Counted from the stretch's first letter, positions 1 through 8,061 are shown. The stretch: DNA of 64,000 nt from Acidobacteriota bacterium (GCA_016929335.1 JAFGIY010000258.1:78393-142392), one strand, 5' to 3'. The notes: generated by a model from the sequence alone, not told the origin. Numbers and translations: made by a program.

Positions 1-1495
1 AATTCCAATACGCCGTCAGCTTGTCGGTAGACTCTACGGGTTGGCCGAAGATATCGTCAATTACTATGGTGCGTTTGCCGGATCGCAGGCCTTCCAGCCT
101 TTCGGCCCATTTATCGGGATCGACCACTCCGGAAAACCAGTCTTCATCAAAACACAGACCGGAGCAATAAATTCGTCCATCGGTATGAGCAAGGTCCTGC
201 CCGATGAAAATGACGGGATTGCATTGAAGCAGAAGGGCAAAATCCAGCGCCATCGTTGCTACGGAGCCCCATGCGCGCAGCATCCCTTTGCTCCCCAGAA
301 GATCGGAAAGGGAATGAAGCGAGGAGCCTTCGAAGGTACATGTCAGAATCTTTCCGGGGAATTCGCCAAACACAGCCGGAAAGGATGTCGCTTCTGCCAC
401 GAGAAAAGCCTTTTTGGAAGGAGCGCCTTTTATATGAAGATAATTCGCAGGAGAAGGATCTCCTGTAAGCACAAAATGCGGATCAATCCCTGCTGCAAGA
501 AGAGGTTTGAGCGCAGAATCCGTAGAAAGAATCAGCACATGCTCTTCAAAATCCCGCAGTTCATGGATGTTCTTATCCAGTGATGGTCCGGCGGAAACAA
601 TAACTGCCGGGACGCCGGACAGCGAATCCTTAAACTTGGCTATTCCCGGAGCCCTGGCGGCAGCCGGTAGGTTCTTCACAAAATTGTCCAGAAATTCCTG
701 TGATTTCACAACGAGCGTATTAATATCCGTAAATGTTTGGAATGTCTGGCTTTGAATCATCTCCACTGCAGCCTTAAAGAAACCGGCATTCAGGGCAACC
801 GATGGCAAGTGTGTAATAAATGTGCTTTTCTCTGCTTGAACCGGATTGAAAAAGCTACGCCATTGTTCTGCCAGCTCCGGGCCGGACGCAGGCCACGCAA
901 AATGGAGATAGGGCAGAGAAAGAATGTGCTTGAGATCTCTCGCTTCAAAAACCGCCCTGATAATTTCCAGGTCCGATTCCACAATGAAATAGTGATTTGA
1001 TCGCGAACCTTTTTCTTCAAGTAAAGCATCAAGGATGTATCCGAGGCCGAAGCCCAGCAGGATAAAGTAATCCGTTCCCGTATAGTCGGTTTTCTTTAAT
1101 ATCTGCCGCGCTTCCTTCAGAGGGTCATAGCGGCTGTGAAGTGCAAATTTGGAGGATCCCCGTTCATAGCTGGCCGTAGGGATTCCCACAGCTGATAATG
1201 ATATATTTATTTTTTTCGTTGGGATATTCTTCAACTGGTGCGCCAGTCCGGGCTGATGAACCGCAAGCAATGCCAGATTGGCTTCCAGGTAGCTCAAGGG
1301 AAATTCTCTGAATCCCGCCTGAATCTGTGAAGCGTGCGAAGCCGGCAGGATGCCTCGATCGCCATAAACAATCAATCCACTCATCCTATCGTCGCGCTGG
1401 GGACTGTAACTTAAGGATAATTCTTTGAGGAGCAGATGGGATAGCAAGGAATATCTTGCTTTCAAGCGGACTCTTGAGGCGCTAATCCAGTCCAT
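1..1495 (-). CDS. DUF115/MAF motility accessory factor, 3' end beyond the window
   Basis: The minus strand is open for 498 codons from an ATG at 1495 to the window edge, so the C-terminus is missing. The translation has the marks of the DUF115 (MAF_flag10 / MptE-like) family: a glycine-rich GFGLGY near residue 150, IVSAGPSLDKN near residue 300, and VIFIGQDLA near residue 420. In Campylobacter, Helicobacter and Aeromonas such proteins are needed for, and are thought to carry out, transfer of nonulosonic acids to flagellin in the cytoplasm. The gene lies directly downstream of a flagellin gene and in the same direction, which fits. The start is uncertain: no clear Shine-Dalgarno precedes 1495, because a terminator hairpin ends almost at the ATG; another ATG lies near 1386. 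Family call firm; exact activity inferred. Confidence 0.85.
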   Translation of the reverse strand, partial: MDWISASRVRLKARYSLLSHLLLKELSLSYSPQRDDRMSGLIVYGDRGILPASHASQIQAGFREFPLSYLEANLALLAVHQPGLAHQLKNIPTKKINISLSAVGIPTASYERGSSKFALHSRYDPLKEARQILKKTDYTGTDYFILLGFGLGYILDALLEEKGSRSNHYFIVESDLEIIRAVFEARDLKHILSLPYLHFAWPASGPELAEQWRSFFNPVQAEKSTFITHLPSVALNAGFFKAAVEMIQSQTFQTFTDINTLVVKSQEFLDNFVKNLPAAARAPGIAKFKDSLSGVPAVIVSAGPSLDKNIHELRDFEEHVLILSTDSALKPLLAAGIDPHFVLTGDPSPANYLHIKGAPSKKAFLVAEATSFPAVFGEFPGKILTCTFEGSSLHSLSDLLGSKGMLRAWGSVATMALDFALLLQCNPVIFIGQDLAHTDGRIYCSGLCFDEDWFSGVVDPDKWAERLEGLRSGKRTIVIDDIFGQPVESTDKLTAYWN

Positions 1496-1501
1496 AAAAC
1501 A

Positions 1502-1537
1502 GAAAAGGCGCGTTTATCCATAAAACGCGCCTTTCTG
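1502..1537 (-). terminator. Hairpin terminator after flagellin 1
   Basis: About 13 bp of near-perfect inverted repeat (AAAGGCGCGTTTA and TAAAACGCGCCTTT) flank a 4-nt loop, just past the stop of the first flagellin gene, with short T runs on both strands. It should end the abundant flagellin transcript. The ATG proposed for the next gene in the same direction follows within a few bases, so read-through would be needed to express that gene from the flagellin promoter. Confidence 0.75.
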
Positions 1538-1555
1538 CATCTTCTGGTTTGAGTG

Positions 1556-2419
1556 TTATCGCAGCAAGCTGAGAACGTTCTGGCTGCTTGAATTGGCTTG
1601 TGCTAATGCTGCCATACCTGACTGGGCCAGGATCTGAAATTTGGTCAGATTCGCCACCTCTTCCGCGAAGTTGGCATCACGAATAACAGACTCTGCGGCC
1701 TGCGTATTCTGTGACTGGGTTTGCAGAACGGCAACAGCGGACTGCAGTCTGTTCATGCCGGCGCCGATTTCAGCGCGCATGTTGGAAACGCCATTCAGGG
1801 CTGTCTGGATCGTCGTAAGAGAGGTAGCCGCAGATACCTGTCCCGTGAGGTCGACCGCTGTCAGGTCGGCGGTTCCAAGGTTGGTTACCGTGGTACCGCT
1901 TGTCGTAATGGTTTGAATGGTAACGGAAATCGAGCTGGCGGATGTAATATCACCCACGAATACACTAAGCTCTCCGCCGATTCTATTGTCACCGGTGGTG
2001 GCAAATATATCGTATCCGTTGAAGTTTGTCTGATCGGCAATACGGCCGATTTCGGCTTGGATCTGAGTGAACTCGGCGTCCAGCGATGCGCGGCCGGTTG
2101 AATCCACGGTTTCTGTCGCAGCTTCTTCCGCCAGCGTTACGGCGCGGGTTAATAGATTGGTGATTTCCTGCAAAGCGCCGTCAGCGATCTGGCAAACGCC
2201 AATGCCGTCGTTCGCATTGCGGACAGCTTGATTCAGAGCATAGGTGTTTGCGCGCAGGCTGTCTGCAATCTGCAGACCGGCGGCATCATCCGCTCCGGAA
2301 TTGATGCGTTTGCCCGAAGATAAACGCAAAAGAGTTCTGGAAAGGTTTACGTTATTAAGGTTTAACTGGTTCTGTGCGTTCAAACCAGAGATGTTGTTCA
2401 GAATACTGAAAGATCCCAT
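1556..2419 (-). CDS. fliC: Flagellin (paralogue 1)
   Basis: Flagellin of 287 aa, the filament subunit. The N-terminal D0/D1 signature is clear: start MGSFSILNNISGLNAQ, then LLRLSSGKRINSGADDAAGLQIAD around residues 30-50. The C-terminal D1/D0 part has ANFAEEVANLTKFQILAQSG and ends NVLSLLR. Only about 100 residues lie between the conserved arms, so the surface domain is minimal, as in other short flagellins. Its Ser/Thr content would allow O-glycosylation, in keeping with the nonulosonate genes nearby (inference). A strong AAGGAGG lies about 7 nt before the ATG. A sigma-28-type promoter lies about 140 bp upstream and a hairpin terminator follows. It is a close paralogue of the flagellin at 3063-3923. 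Confidence 0.95.
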   Translation of the reverse strand: MGSFSILNNISGLNAQNQLNLNNVNLSRTLLRLSSGKRINSGADDAAGLQIADSLRANTYALNQAVRNANDGIGVCQIADGALQEITNLLTRAVTLAEEAATETVDSTGRASLDAEFTQIQAEIGRIADQTNFNGYDIFATTGDNRIGGELSVFVGDITSASSISVTIQTITTSGTTVTNLGTADLTAVDLTGQVSAATSLTTIQTALNGVSNMRAEIGAGMNRLQSAVAVLQTQSQNTQAAESVIRDANFAEEVANLTKFQILAQSGMAALAQANSSSQNVLSLLR

Positions 2420-2445
2420 TTGGAATTCCTCCTTGAATCCGAGCT

Positions 2446-2535
2446 AGTACTTTTTCTAGTACCAGATCCAGGCTCTGGCAGCCTCGGCGAGGGGAATCGC
2501 TCGAAGCGATAAAAAACCCAATGGGCTTTTTTATG
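2446..2535 (-). promoter_or_regulatory. Hairpin-rich 5' leader of flagellin 1
   Basis: Between the proposed start site near 2553 and the start codon, five short inverted repeats follow one another: AAAAAGCCC/GGGTTTTT (about 2511-2533), ATCGCT/AGCGAT (2496-2510), CCTC/GAGG (2482-2492), CCAGA/TCTGG (2462-2478) and GTACT/AGTAC (2446-2461). This is far denser than expected by chance and suggests a folded leader that stabilises or regulates flagellin mRNA. No known riboswitch class was recognised. Confidence 0.45.
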
Positions 2536-2559
2536 CTCAAATTTTTCGGTTCAGTCTGC

Positions 2560-2586
2560 TTATCGTCGGAAGGGAATGGAATCTTA
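2560..2586 (-). promoter_or_regulatory. Sigma-28 (FliA)-type promoter of flagellin 1
   Basis: On the minus strand TAAG (2586-2583), 15 bp, then GACGATAA (2567-2560). This matches the flagellar sigma consensus TAAA-N15-GCCGATAA at 10 of 12 positions with exact spacing. Transcription should start near 2553, giving a leader of about 135 nt. Confidence 0.7.
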
Positions 2587-2737
2587 GCGGAAAATGCATC
2601 AAAGATTCTTTCTTTTTCATTTTTTTAAGATTGACTGCGGTCATCCTGCTTCACTTCAGTGCCATTGGAATACAGCCCCGATGACGCAATCTGCAAATAC
2701 AAGCCACCACGAGCACATTACAAAGCGCTTCATGTGG

Positions 2738-2757
2738 GTCGCGGCTGAAGCCGCGAC
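2738..2757. repeat. Perfect 9-bp hairpin, REP-like
   Basis: GTCGCGGCT and AGCCGCGAC are separated by 2 nt. The GC-rich hairpin sits in the gene-free stretch between the flagellin genes and resembles the REP-type palindromes seen singly in many genomes. The rest of 2600-3060 holds no gene I can support; a 62-codon frame at 2787-2975 has no coding signature. Confidence 0.5.
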
Positions 2758-2984
2758 GCGCGATTAATCCTATGTGGGAGAAATGCTCATGCCTGGTTTT
2801 CTGTTTTCACGGATGTGCCGCTGTAATAGCCGCCACACATATTCGATATGCGCTGAGCAGAGTTGGCTATGAATTCAGTGTTGAGGTTTATGAATGGGAT
2901 GACACGCGGAGTGCGGCATGAAGCGAAATCGGATCCGATATTACAAAATGCGGTGGCGGCATAGTGCACGTTCAAAAAGCGGAA

Positions 2985-3021
2985 GGCGGGTTCCCCCCCT
3001 TTCAGAAGAACCCGCTTTTTT
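2985..3021. terminator. Hairpin terminator after flagellin 2
   Basis: GCGGGTTC (2986-2993) pairs with GAACCCGC (3008-3015). On the plus strand a run of six T follows at once; on the minus strand, downstream of the flagellin 2 stop, the T run is a few bases away. It probably terminates flagellin 2 and may act in both directions. Confidence 0.6.
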
Positions 3022-3062
3022 GTCCGCCACTACTGCCGTAAATCCTGAGTTGGGTGAGGAGT

Positions 3063-3923
3063 CTACATGCTCTGCATGAGCGCCAGTATGGATGAGCTTT
3101 GTCCGTTCGCTTGAGATAGTGCGGCCATTCCCGCCTGGTTCAGGATCTGAAATTTTGTAAGATTCGAGATTTCGGTAGCCATATTGGCATCCCGAATCGT
3201 CGATTCGGCGGACTGAGTATTGAGCGCCTGGCTCTGCATGACCTGGACGGCCGATTGCAGACGGTTGGCGCCGGCGCCGATAGTGGCGCGCTGGTTGGCA
3301 ACTGCGATTAAGGCGTCTCGAATATAACCCAGAGACAGCTGGGCGCCTTCTTGAGTCGATAGATCAACCAAAGTCAGATCTTCTCCTCCGATATCCGTAA
3401 CGGTCTCTCCGGCCGTGGTGATTGTGTCGATGGTTACCGCAATGGAACTGGAACCGAAGATGTCCCCTACAAAGACACTCAAACTGCCGTTGAGGCCGTC
3501 TGTAGTGAACAGTTTTACGCCATTGAAATTTGTCTGAGATCCGATGCGCGCAATCTCGGATTCTATCTGGTCGAACTCCGCATCGAGGCAGGCGCGGCCG
3601 GTGGAATCGACTGTTTCAGTGGCTGCTTCTTCTGCAAGGGTTACAGAGCGGGTAAGAAGGTTTGTGATTTCCTGTAGTGCGCCGTCCGCAATCTGGCCTA
3701 CGCTGATGCAATCGTTGGCATTACGCACTGCCTGATCGAGGGCGCGAATATTGGCTCTCAGAGTATCCGCAATCATCAGACCTGCGGCATCATCCGCACC
3801 GCTGTTGATTCGCCGACCTGAAGAGAGTCGATTAATTGTCTGAGTTAGACTGACGTTGGTACAGCCCAATTGTTTCTGGGCATAGAGTGCTGCGATGTTA
3901 TTGAGGATGCTGAAATTTCCCAC
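3063..3923 (-). CDS. fliC: Flagellin (paralogue 2)
   Basis: Flagellin of 286 aa with the same layout as its neighbour: VGNFSILNNIAALYAQ at the N-terminus, INRLSSGRRINSGADDAAGL in D1, and a C-terminal ANMATEISNLTKFQILNQAG arm ending in ALMQSM. I start it at a GTG (3923) because GGAGG lies 8 nt upstream and because this start aligns with the first residue of paralogue 1. An in-frame upstream start (3986) would add 21 residues with no flagellin counterpart. It has cysteines in its D0/D1 region (GCTNVS, NDCISVG, GRACLD), unusual for bacterial flagellins; paralogue 1 also has one (IGVCQIAD). Two paralogues imply a mixed or zoned filament. A sigma-28-like promoter lies about 150 bp upstream. Confidence 0.95.
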   Translation of the reverse strand: MGNFSILNNIAALYAQKQLGCTNVSLTQTINRLSSGRRINSGADDAAGLMIADTLRANIRALDQAVRNANDCISVGQIADGALQEITNLLTRSVTLAEEAATETVDSTGRACLDAEFDQIESEIARIGSQTNFNGVKLFTTDGLNGSLSVFVGDIFGSSSIAVTIDTITTAGETVTDIGGEDLTLVDLSTQEGAQLSLGYIRDALIAVANQRATIGAGANRLQSAVQVMQSQALNTQSAESTIRDANMATEISNLTKFQILNQAGMAALSQANGQSSSILALMQSM

Positions 3924-3963
3924 GATGAATTCCTCCGTGAATTCTTTGGGTTCTGATTGGATT

Positions 3964-4017
3964 CCCGAAAGCGGTTTGTTGGGCATCCATGCCCTGCGCT
4001 CATCGGGAGACTAGCAG
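3964..4017 (-). promoter_or_regulatory. Branched hairpin in the flagellin 2 leader
   Basis: Three nested inverted repeats fit one stem: CCCGA/TCGGG (3964-3968 with 4013-4017), AGCG/CGCT (3970-3973 with 3997-4000) and GGGCAT/ATGCCC (3981-3986 with 3989-3994). The structure lies within the untranslated leader of flagellin 2, between the proposed transcription start near 4063 and the GTG at 3923. Confidence 0.4.
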
Positions 4018-4069
4018 AATGATTTTCGGTGTTCGCTACCTCCGATCATCTCACAACTTCCGTGGCTTC

Positions 4070-4097
4070 ATATCGTCGAACCCGAGCGATTAGATTA
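4070..4097 (-). promoter_or_regulatory. Sigma-28-type promoter of flagellin 2
   Basis: TAAT (4097-4094), 16 bp, GACGATAT (4077-4070) on the minus strand. It is a weaker match than the flagellin 1 promoter, but with the same GACGAT core and a leader of similar length. Confidence 0.5.
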
Positions 4098-4125
4098 ACG
4101 AAAAAATTAATGTCCCATAAATTGA

Positions 4126-4142
4126 TTGGCCTCCAAGTTGCT
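4126..4142 (+). promoter_or_regulatory. Possible sigma-54 promoter
   Basis: TTGG and TTGC are placed so that the GG (4128-4129) and GC (4140-4141) dinucleotides are exactly 10 bp apart, as sigma-54 requires, 50 bp before the ATG at 4192. It is divergent from the flagellin 2 promoter. No enhancer-binding activator is encoded in the window. Confidence 0.4.
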
Positions 4143-4191
4143 TAAGTAATAGGGACGACATGATGTCGCACTCACTTTCAGAGGGGAACTC

Positions 4192-4821
4192 ATGACCAGG
4201 TTCTATGTTAATGACAAAGAGATTACACCTCCGATGGATACCTCCTCGCTCGGTCAAATATTAAAGGAGGTGGAAAACGCGCATCTGCCGCCTAATGTCG
4301 TCGTGAGGAAAATTCAGATCGATGGGCTGCCTCTTTTGCCTCAAATCGTTTCCGAAAATCCCGCAGCGCTTTGTGAACAAATGGAGAGGAGCGAGAAGGT
4401 TGAAATATTCACGGGGACTCTTGCCGAAATCGCCGGCGATTCCATAAGGGAAGCACTGGCATATCTCCGTCGCATCGAGGACGCAACTCCTTCTTTGGCA
4501 GAGAGTTTCAGGTTTTCGCCAAATCCCGATGCATTCGAAAATCTGCGGCAGCTTTGTGAAGGATTTTATTGGCTAAACCTCCTTATAGACAAATTGGGAA
4601 CCAACTTTCAGCTGCGTCTGGAAGAAATGATCGTGGGCGGGATTCCTGCCATGCACCATCATCAGAAATTCATTTCTGTTCTGAAACAACTGGTCGAATC
4701 CCAGGAATCAGGCGACTTTATCCTTATAGCTGACCTTCTCGAATATGAAATCCTCCCGCTGGTGCCTGTTTGGAAAGAGATGTTCGGGAGCATTGCAGAA
4801 AAAATGGTGGGAACCCAGTAA
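4192..4821 (+). CDS. Hypothetical protein, first gene of the modification operon
   Basis: A 209-aa soluble, acidic protein that I do not recognise. The first 70 residues (FYVNDKEITPP ... KIQIDGLPL) read like a small beta-rich domain; the rest is helical. No signal peptide, membrane segment or metal motif is visible. GAGGGG lies 8 nt before the ATG. It opens the run of plus-strand genes that leads through the nonulosonate enzymes to flbD-motAB, with 20 bp to the next gene and a possible sigma-54 promoter ahead. A role as a flagellar export or assembly helper is suggested only by position. Confidence 0.6.
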   Translation: MTRFYVNDKEITPPMDTSSLGQILKEVENAHLPPNVVVRKIQIDGLPLLPQIVSENPAALCEQMERSEKVEIFTGTLAEIAGDSIREALAYLRRIEDATPSLAESFRFSPNPDAFENLRQLCEGFYWLNLLIDKLGTNFQLRLEEMIVGGIPAMHHHQKFISVLKQLVESQESGDFILIADLLEYEILPLVPVWKEMFGSIAEKMVGTQ

Positions 4822-4841
4822 GCAAGTCAAAGGCCTGTCAA

Positions 4842-5915
4842 ATGCAGATTTCGAGTGCCAAAACTATGACGGTTGTGCCGCAAAACGCCCAATCCGCGGG
4901 ACTGTCAAGTCTTTGGATTTGTACCGCCGCGGGACCGAAGCTCGGATTCGGTCATCTGCGCAGGTCTCTTATTCTGGCGGAAACGGTTAAAGACTGCTGC
5001 GTCCCCGTGTTTCTGTTGGATCCCGAGGATTTGTGGAGCAGGGAACACCTGCAGTCCCGTGAATATGACTATTTTGAAGGAGGAATTGAAAGAGCATGGG
5101 AAATGCTCCCGGATCCCGGTGCAATTTTAATAGATACAAGGAATTCTAACGGATTGGACCGGTTGATCGCCGTTGCCGGGACTCGGAAGATCCCGGTGAT
5201 AAGCGTTCATGACCTTGGACTGAATATGCTTCCTTCCAACATTATTATTGATGGAAGTATAGCGCCTGCAGGCAACCACTCATCTTATTTCGGTGCAACG
5301 TACTATACCGGAACGGATTACATGGTTCTGAATCCGGTTTACCGGAGTCTGTATCTGCAAACCAGGACAATGCGGGAAAAGATACAATCCATCTTTATTA
5401 ATCTGGGAGGTGGAGACTCCGGCAAATATTATCCGAAGATAATAGAAGGCCTTCAGCTTTGGGGGCGCGAGTTGGACGTGATCGGAGTGCCGGGTTTCAC
5501 CCGCTGGGGACAAGAAGCCTTTTCGCGGGAAAATCTAAAGCCGCTACGATTTCGTTGGGAAGACCGTAATATAGAGCAGTACCTGTTCCAAGCTGATATT
5601 GCCATCACGGCGGGCGGCATAGCTGCTTACGAAGCTCTATGCGCGGGAACGCCTCTCCTCGCTTTATCCTACGACCACCTGCAACAAATCACGATTCAGA
5701 GGCTCCGCGAACTGGATGCCTGCATCGATTTGGGTCTCGGGGATGAATTCGCTCCTGTGAAACTGGCCGGTGTTCTGTCGCGTATCGAGATCGATTGCGA
5801 CAAGCGCCGGCTTCTGTCCTGTCATGGACGGCAAATTGTGGACGGACAGGGCTGCGAACGCGTCGCGCGCATTATCCGGCAATCCATTTCCAAAGAAAAC
5901 AGACAATTCAATTGA
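4842..5915 (+). CDS. pseG: PseG-like UDP-sugar hydrolase / SpsG family
   Basis: Protein of 357 aa in the PseG/SpsG family (GT-B fold). PseG removes UDP from UDP-2,4-diacetamido-2,4,6-trideoxy-L-altrose before condensation by PseI. The N-terminal GFGHLRRSL matches the family GxGHxxR motif with its catalytic-region histidine. FINLGGGD marks the start of the second Rossmann domain and ITAGGIAAYEAL the nucleotide-binding region. The ATG at 4842 (AAAGG about 9 nt upstream) gives a normal length; an in-frame start at 4770 would overlap the previous gene by 52 bp. Followed after 12 bp by the synthase gene. Substrate specificity (pseudaminic or other) cannot be decided from sequence alone. Confidence 0.8.
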   Translation: MQISSAKTMTVVPQNAQSAGLSSLWICTAAGPKLGFGHLRRSLILAETVKDCCVPVFLLDPEDLWSREHLQSREYDYFEGGIERAWEMLPDPGAILIDTRNSNGLDRLIAVAGTRKIPVISVHDLGLNMLPSNIIIDGSIAPAGNHSSYFGATYYTGTDYMVLNPVYRSLYLQTRTMREKIQSIFINLGGGDSGKYYPKIIEGLQLWGRELDVIGVPGFTRWGQEAFSRENLKPLRFRWEDRNIEQYLFQADIAITAGGIAAYEALCAGTPLLALSYDHLQQITIQRLRELDACIDLGLGDEFAPVKLAGVLSRIEIDCDKRRLLSCHGRQIVDGQGCERVARIIRQSISKENRQFN

Positions 5916-5927
5916 GATCAAACTGAG

Positions 5928-7067
5928 ATGAAAGAAACCGACATACTGATAGGTCAAAAAGTCATTGGATCCGGTTCGCAGGTATTTGTCATTGCGGAGA
6001 TCGGCATCAATCATGACGGCAGTGTCAGTCAGGCTCAAAGGCTGATCGATGCGGCAGCAGAAGCCGGTGCGGACGCCGTAAAGTTTCAAAGCTACCGGAC
6101 AGATCATCTGCTGATACCTTCCCGTGACAGGTACATCCAGCAAACGGACGGGACGGAGTCTGCCTATCAAATGCTGCGCCGTTGCGAATTGAAATGGGAA
6201 GATCAGGCGAAGCTGAAAAAACATGCGAACGAACGCGACATTTTGTTCCTGTCCACTCCCTTTGATGCCGAGAGTGCCGACTTCCTGGACGCGCTGGATG
6301 TCCAGGCCTTTAAGATAGCATCCGGCGACATCACCCATGTTCCTTTGCTTCGTCACGTGGCCGCCAAAGGCAAACCGATTCTTCTTTCGACAGGAATGTC
6401 CTATCTGAGTGAAGTCGCCGATGCCGTCTGGACTCTGAGGTCGGCGGGCGCCAGAGAAATCGTGCTCATGCATTGTGTTTCCTCCTATCCGGCGTTGCCT
6501 GTTCAAATGAACCTGCGGGCGCTTCAAACCATGCAGTCCTACTTCGAGCTGCCGGTCGGATTATCGGATCATAGCGAAGGAATCCTGCTCTCACTTGTGG
6601 CGGTTCCCCTTGGAGCCGTTGTCATCGAGAAACATTTTACCCTGGATAAGAATTCACCCGGCCCCGACCACAAGGCAAGCATGGATCCGGAGGACCTGAA
6701 AGAAATGGTGAAGTCCCTGAGGAACGTCGAATCCAGCCTTGGAGATGGACGAAAAAGGCCATCCGACATTGAAGAAGAAAGCCGTCTTCTTGGGCGGCGG
6801 AGCATCGTCGCTGCGGCTGACATCCGCGCAAATGAGAAGATTGCCGAATGGATGCTGACTTTCAAACGTCCCAGCAGCGGCATTGAGCCGCGTCACTGGG
6901 ATAAGGCGATTGGAATGACCGCTCGCCGAAATATCGGCAAGGACACCATATTGCAGTGGGAGGATCTTGCGCCCTCGATCTCCTCCGATCAAATCATCAA
7001 CAATCCAAATGCAGAGATGGATGCTGAATGTATGCAGGTCCATCATTCAAAGAGGCGCCATGCGTGA
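5928..7067 (+). CDS. Nonulosonic acid synthase (NeuB/PseI/LegI family)
   Basis: Protein of 379 aa that should condense a 6-carbon sugar with phosphoenolpyruvate to make a nine-carbon nonulosonic acid. The TIM barrel shows FVIAEIGINHDG near residue 25, DAVKFQSY, FLSTPFD, KIASGDI, LLSTGMS, LSDHSEG and EKHFTLD, all hallmarks of the family. The C-terminal roughly 60 residues (RRSIVAAADIRANEKI ... IGMTARRNI) form the SAF/antifreeze-like domain that caps the partner active site. The length is slightly above the usual 335-350 because of a short tail. It sits between a PseG-like and an ATP-grasp gene and overlaps the latter by 8 nt, so it is translationally coupled. Pseudaminate, legionaminate and neuraminate synthases are hard to tell apart here; the adjacent PseG favours a pseudaminate-like route. 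Confidence 0.88.
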   Translation: MKETDILIGQKVIGSGSQVFVIAEIGINHDGSVSQAQRLIDAAAEAGADAVKFQSYRTDHLLIPSRDRYIQQTDGTESAYQMLRRCELKWEDQAKLKKHANERDILFLSTPFDAESADFLDALDVQAFKIASGDITHVPLLRHVAAKGKPILLSTGMSYLSEVADAVWTLRSAGAREIVLMHCVSSYPALPVQMNLRALQTMQSYFELPVGLSDHSEGILLSLVAVPLGAVVIEKHFTLDKNSPGPDHKASMDPEDLKEMVKSLRNVESSLGDGRKRPSDIEEESRLLGRRSIVAAADIRANEKIAEWMLTFKRPSSGIEPRHWDKAIGMTARRNIGKDTILQWEDLAPSISSDQIINNPNAEMDAECMQVHHSKRRHA

Positions 7068-8061
7068 AATCAATGTACTGATTACTGCCGCAAGCCGGCG
7101 TGTGCCCCTGATACAGTCGTTTGCAAATGCACTGAGACGCCTGGGATTTAAGGGAAATGTCATTACAACGGACATGAACAATCTGAGTCCCGGACTCTAC
7201 TTCGGCGCAAAGCATTACATTGTGCCGCTGACCACGGATCCGCATTACATTCCCATCATCAAATCCATCTGTTTCAGAGAACGGATTCATCTGCTGATTC
7301 CCACGATTGATGATGAGTTGCCGCTTTTCGGACGGCACACGAATGATTTTCAAGCCATGGGAATCAAGGTAGCGGTATCCGGTGAGCATACCGGCCTTAT
7401 CTGCAACGACAAATATTCCACAGCAAAGTTTCTGTTGGATAAGGACATACCATTTGCGAAGACATGGCTGCCGGCGGAATTGGATCTTCAAAAGCTTAAG
7501 TATCCACTGTTCTTAAAGCCAAGAACAGGGAGAGGAAGCGTAGGAGCTTTCACGATAAGCAATGAACGCGAGATGCGTTTCTTCCTGGAATACGTGCCCG
7601 ATCCCATAGTGCAGGAATTTCTCTGCGGCAGAGAATTTACCATTGATGTGCTCTCCGATTTCCGTGGAAGAGTTATCAGCGTTGTTCCAAGAGAGCGCAT
7701 GGTCGTCCGCTCCGGTGTTACAGACCGTGGAAAAACATTGAATCACCCGGGAATGATCCGTCTGGCCATCCGCACCGCAGAAGCTCTGGATATTAGAGGC
7801 CCTGCCAATATTCAGGTCAAACTGCAGGATGAAAATGCGACGATCTTCGAGGTAAATCCGCGCTTTTCGGGAGGCATTCCTCTCACGATTGCTGCGGGCG
7901 CTGATTTTCCTGCATGGCTTATTGAGATGTGCTGCGGACGGACTGTCCGTCCAAGCATCGGCAAATTCACCGACGGACTCATCATGGCATGTTATGAGGC
8001 GGCAATCTTTTTGCCTGACGATGCCGCAAGGGAACTGGGCGCTGAAGTCGCGCAACTATAG
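7060..8061 (+). CDS. ATP-grasp enzyme (CarB-like), unknown substrate
   Basis: Protein of 333 aa of the ATP-grasp superfamily. An N-terminal pre-ATP-grasp domain (INVLITAASRRVPLIQSF) is followed by ATP-binding segments YPLFLKPRTGRGSVGAF near residue 150 and VQEFLCGREFTIDVL, and the metal-binding IFEVNPRFSGGIPLT near residue 265. These enzymes join a carboxylate to an amine or thiol through an acyl phosphate. Here it overlaps the synthase gene by 8 nt (ATGCGTGA) and so belongs to the same pathway. It might attach an amino acid or other group to the nonulosonic acid or its precursor; that is inference. Similar genes accompany SpsE/SpsF/SpsG clusters elsewhere, without a settled function. Confidence 0.8.
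   Translation: MREINVLITAASRRVPLIQSFANALRRLGFKGNVITTDMNNLSPGLYFGAKHYIVPLTTDPHYIPIIKSICFRERIHLLIPTIDDELPLFGRHTNDFQAMGIKVAVSGEHTGLICNDKYSTAKFLLDKDIPFAKTWLPAELDLQKLKYPLFLKPRTGRGSVGAFTISNEREMRFFLEYVPDPIVQEFLCGREFTIDVLSDFRGRVISVVPRERMVVRSGVTDRGKTLNHPGMIRLAIRTAEALDIRGPANIQVKLQDENATIFEVNPRFSGGIPLTIAAGADFPAWLIEMCCGRTVRPSIGKFTDGLIMACYEAAIFLPDDAARELGAEVAQL

Noticed and set aside
2787..2975. A 62-codon minus-strand frame between the flagellin genes
   Set aside because: No ribosome site, no recognisable domain, and it lies in repeat-bearing intergenic DNA.
5664..6527. A 287-codon minus-strand frame opposite the PseG and NeuB-like genes
   Set aside because: Its product has no domain, and the opposite strand encodes two clear enzymes across the same bases; a mirror of their codon use.
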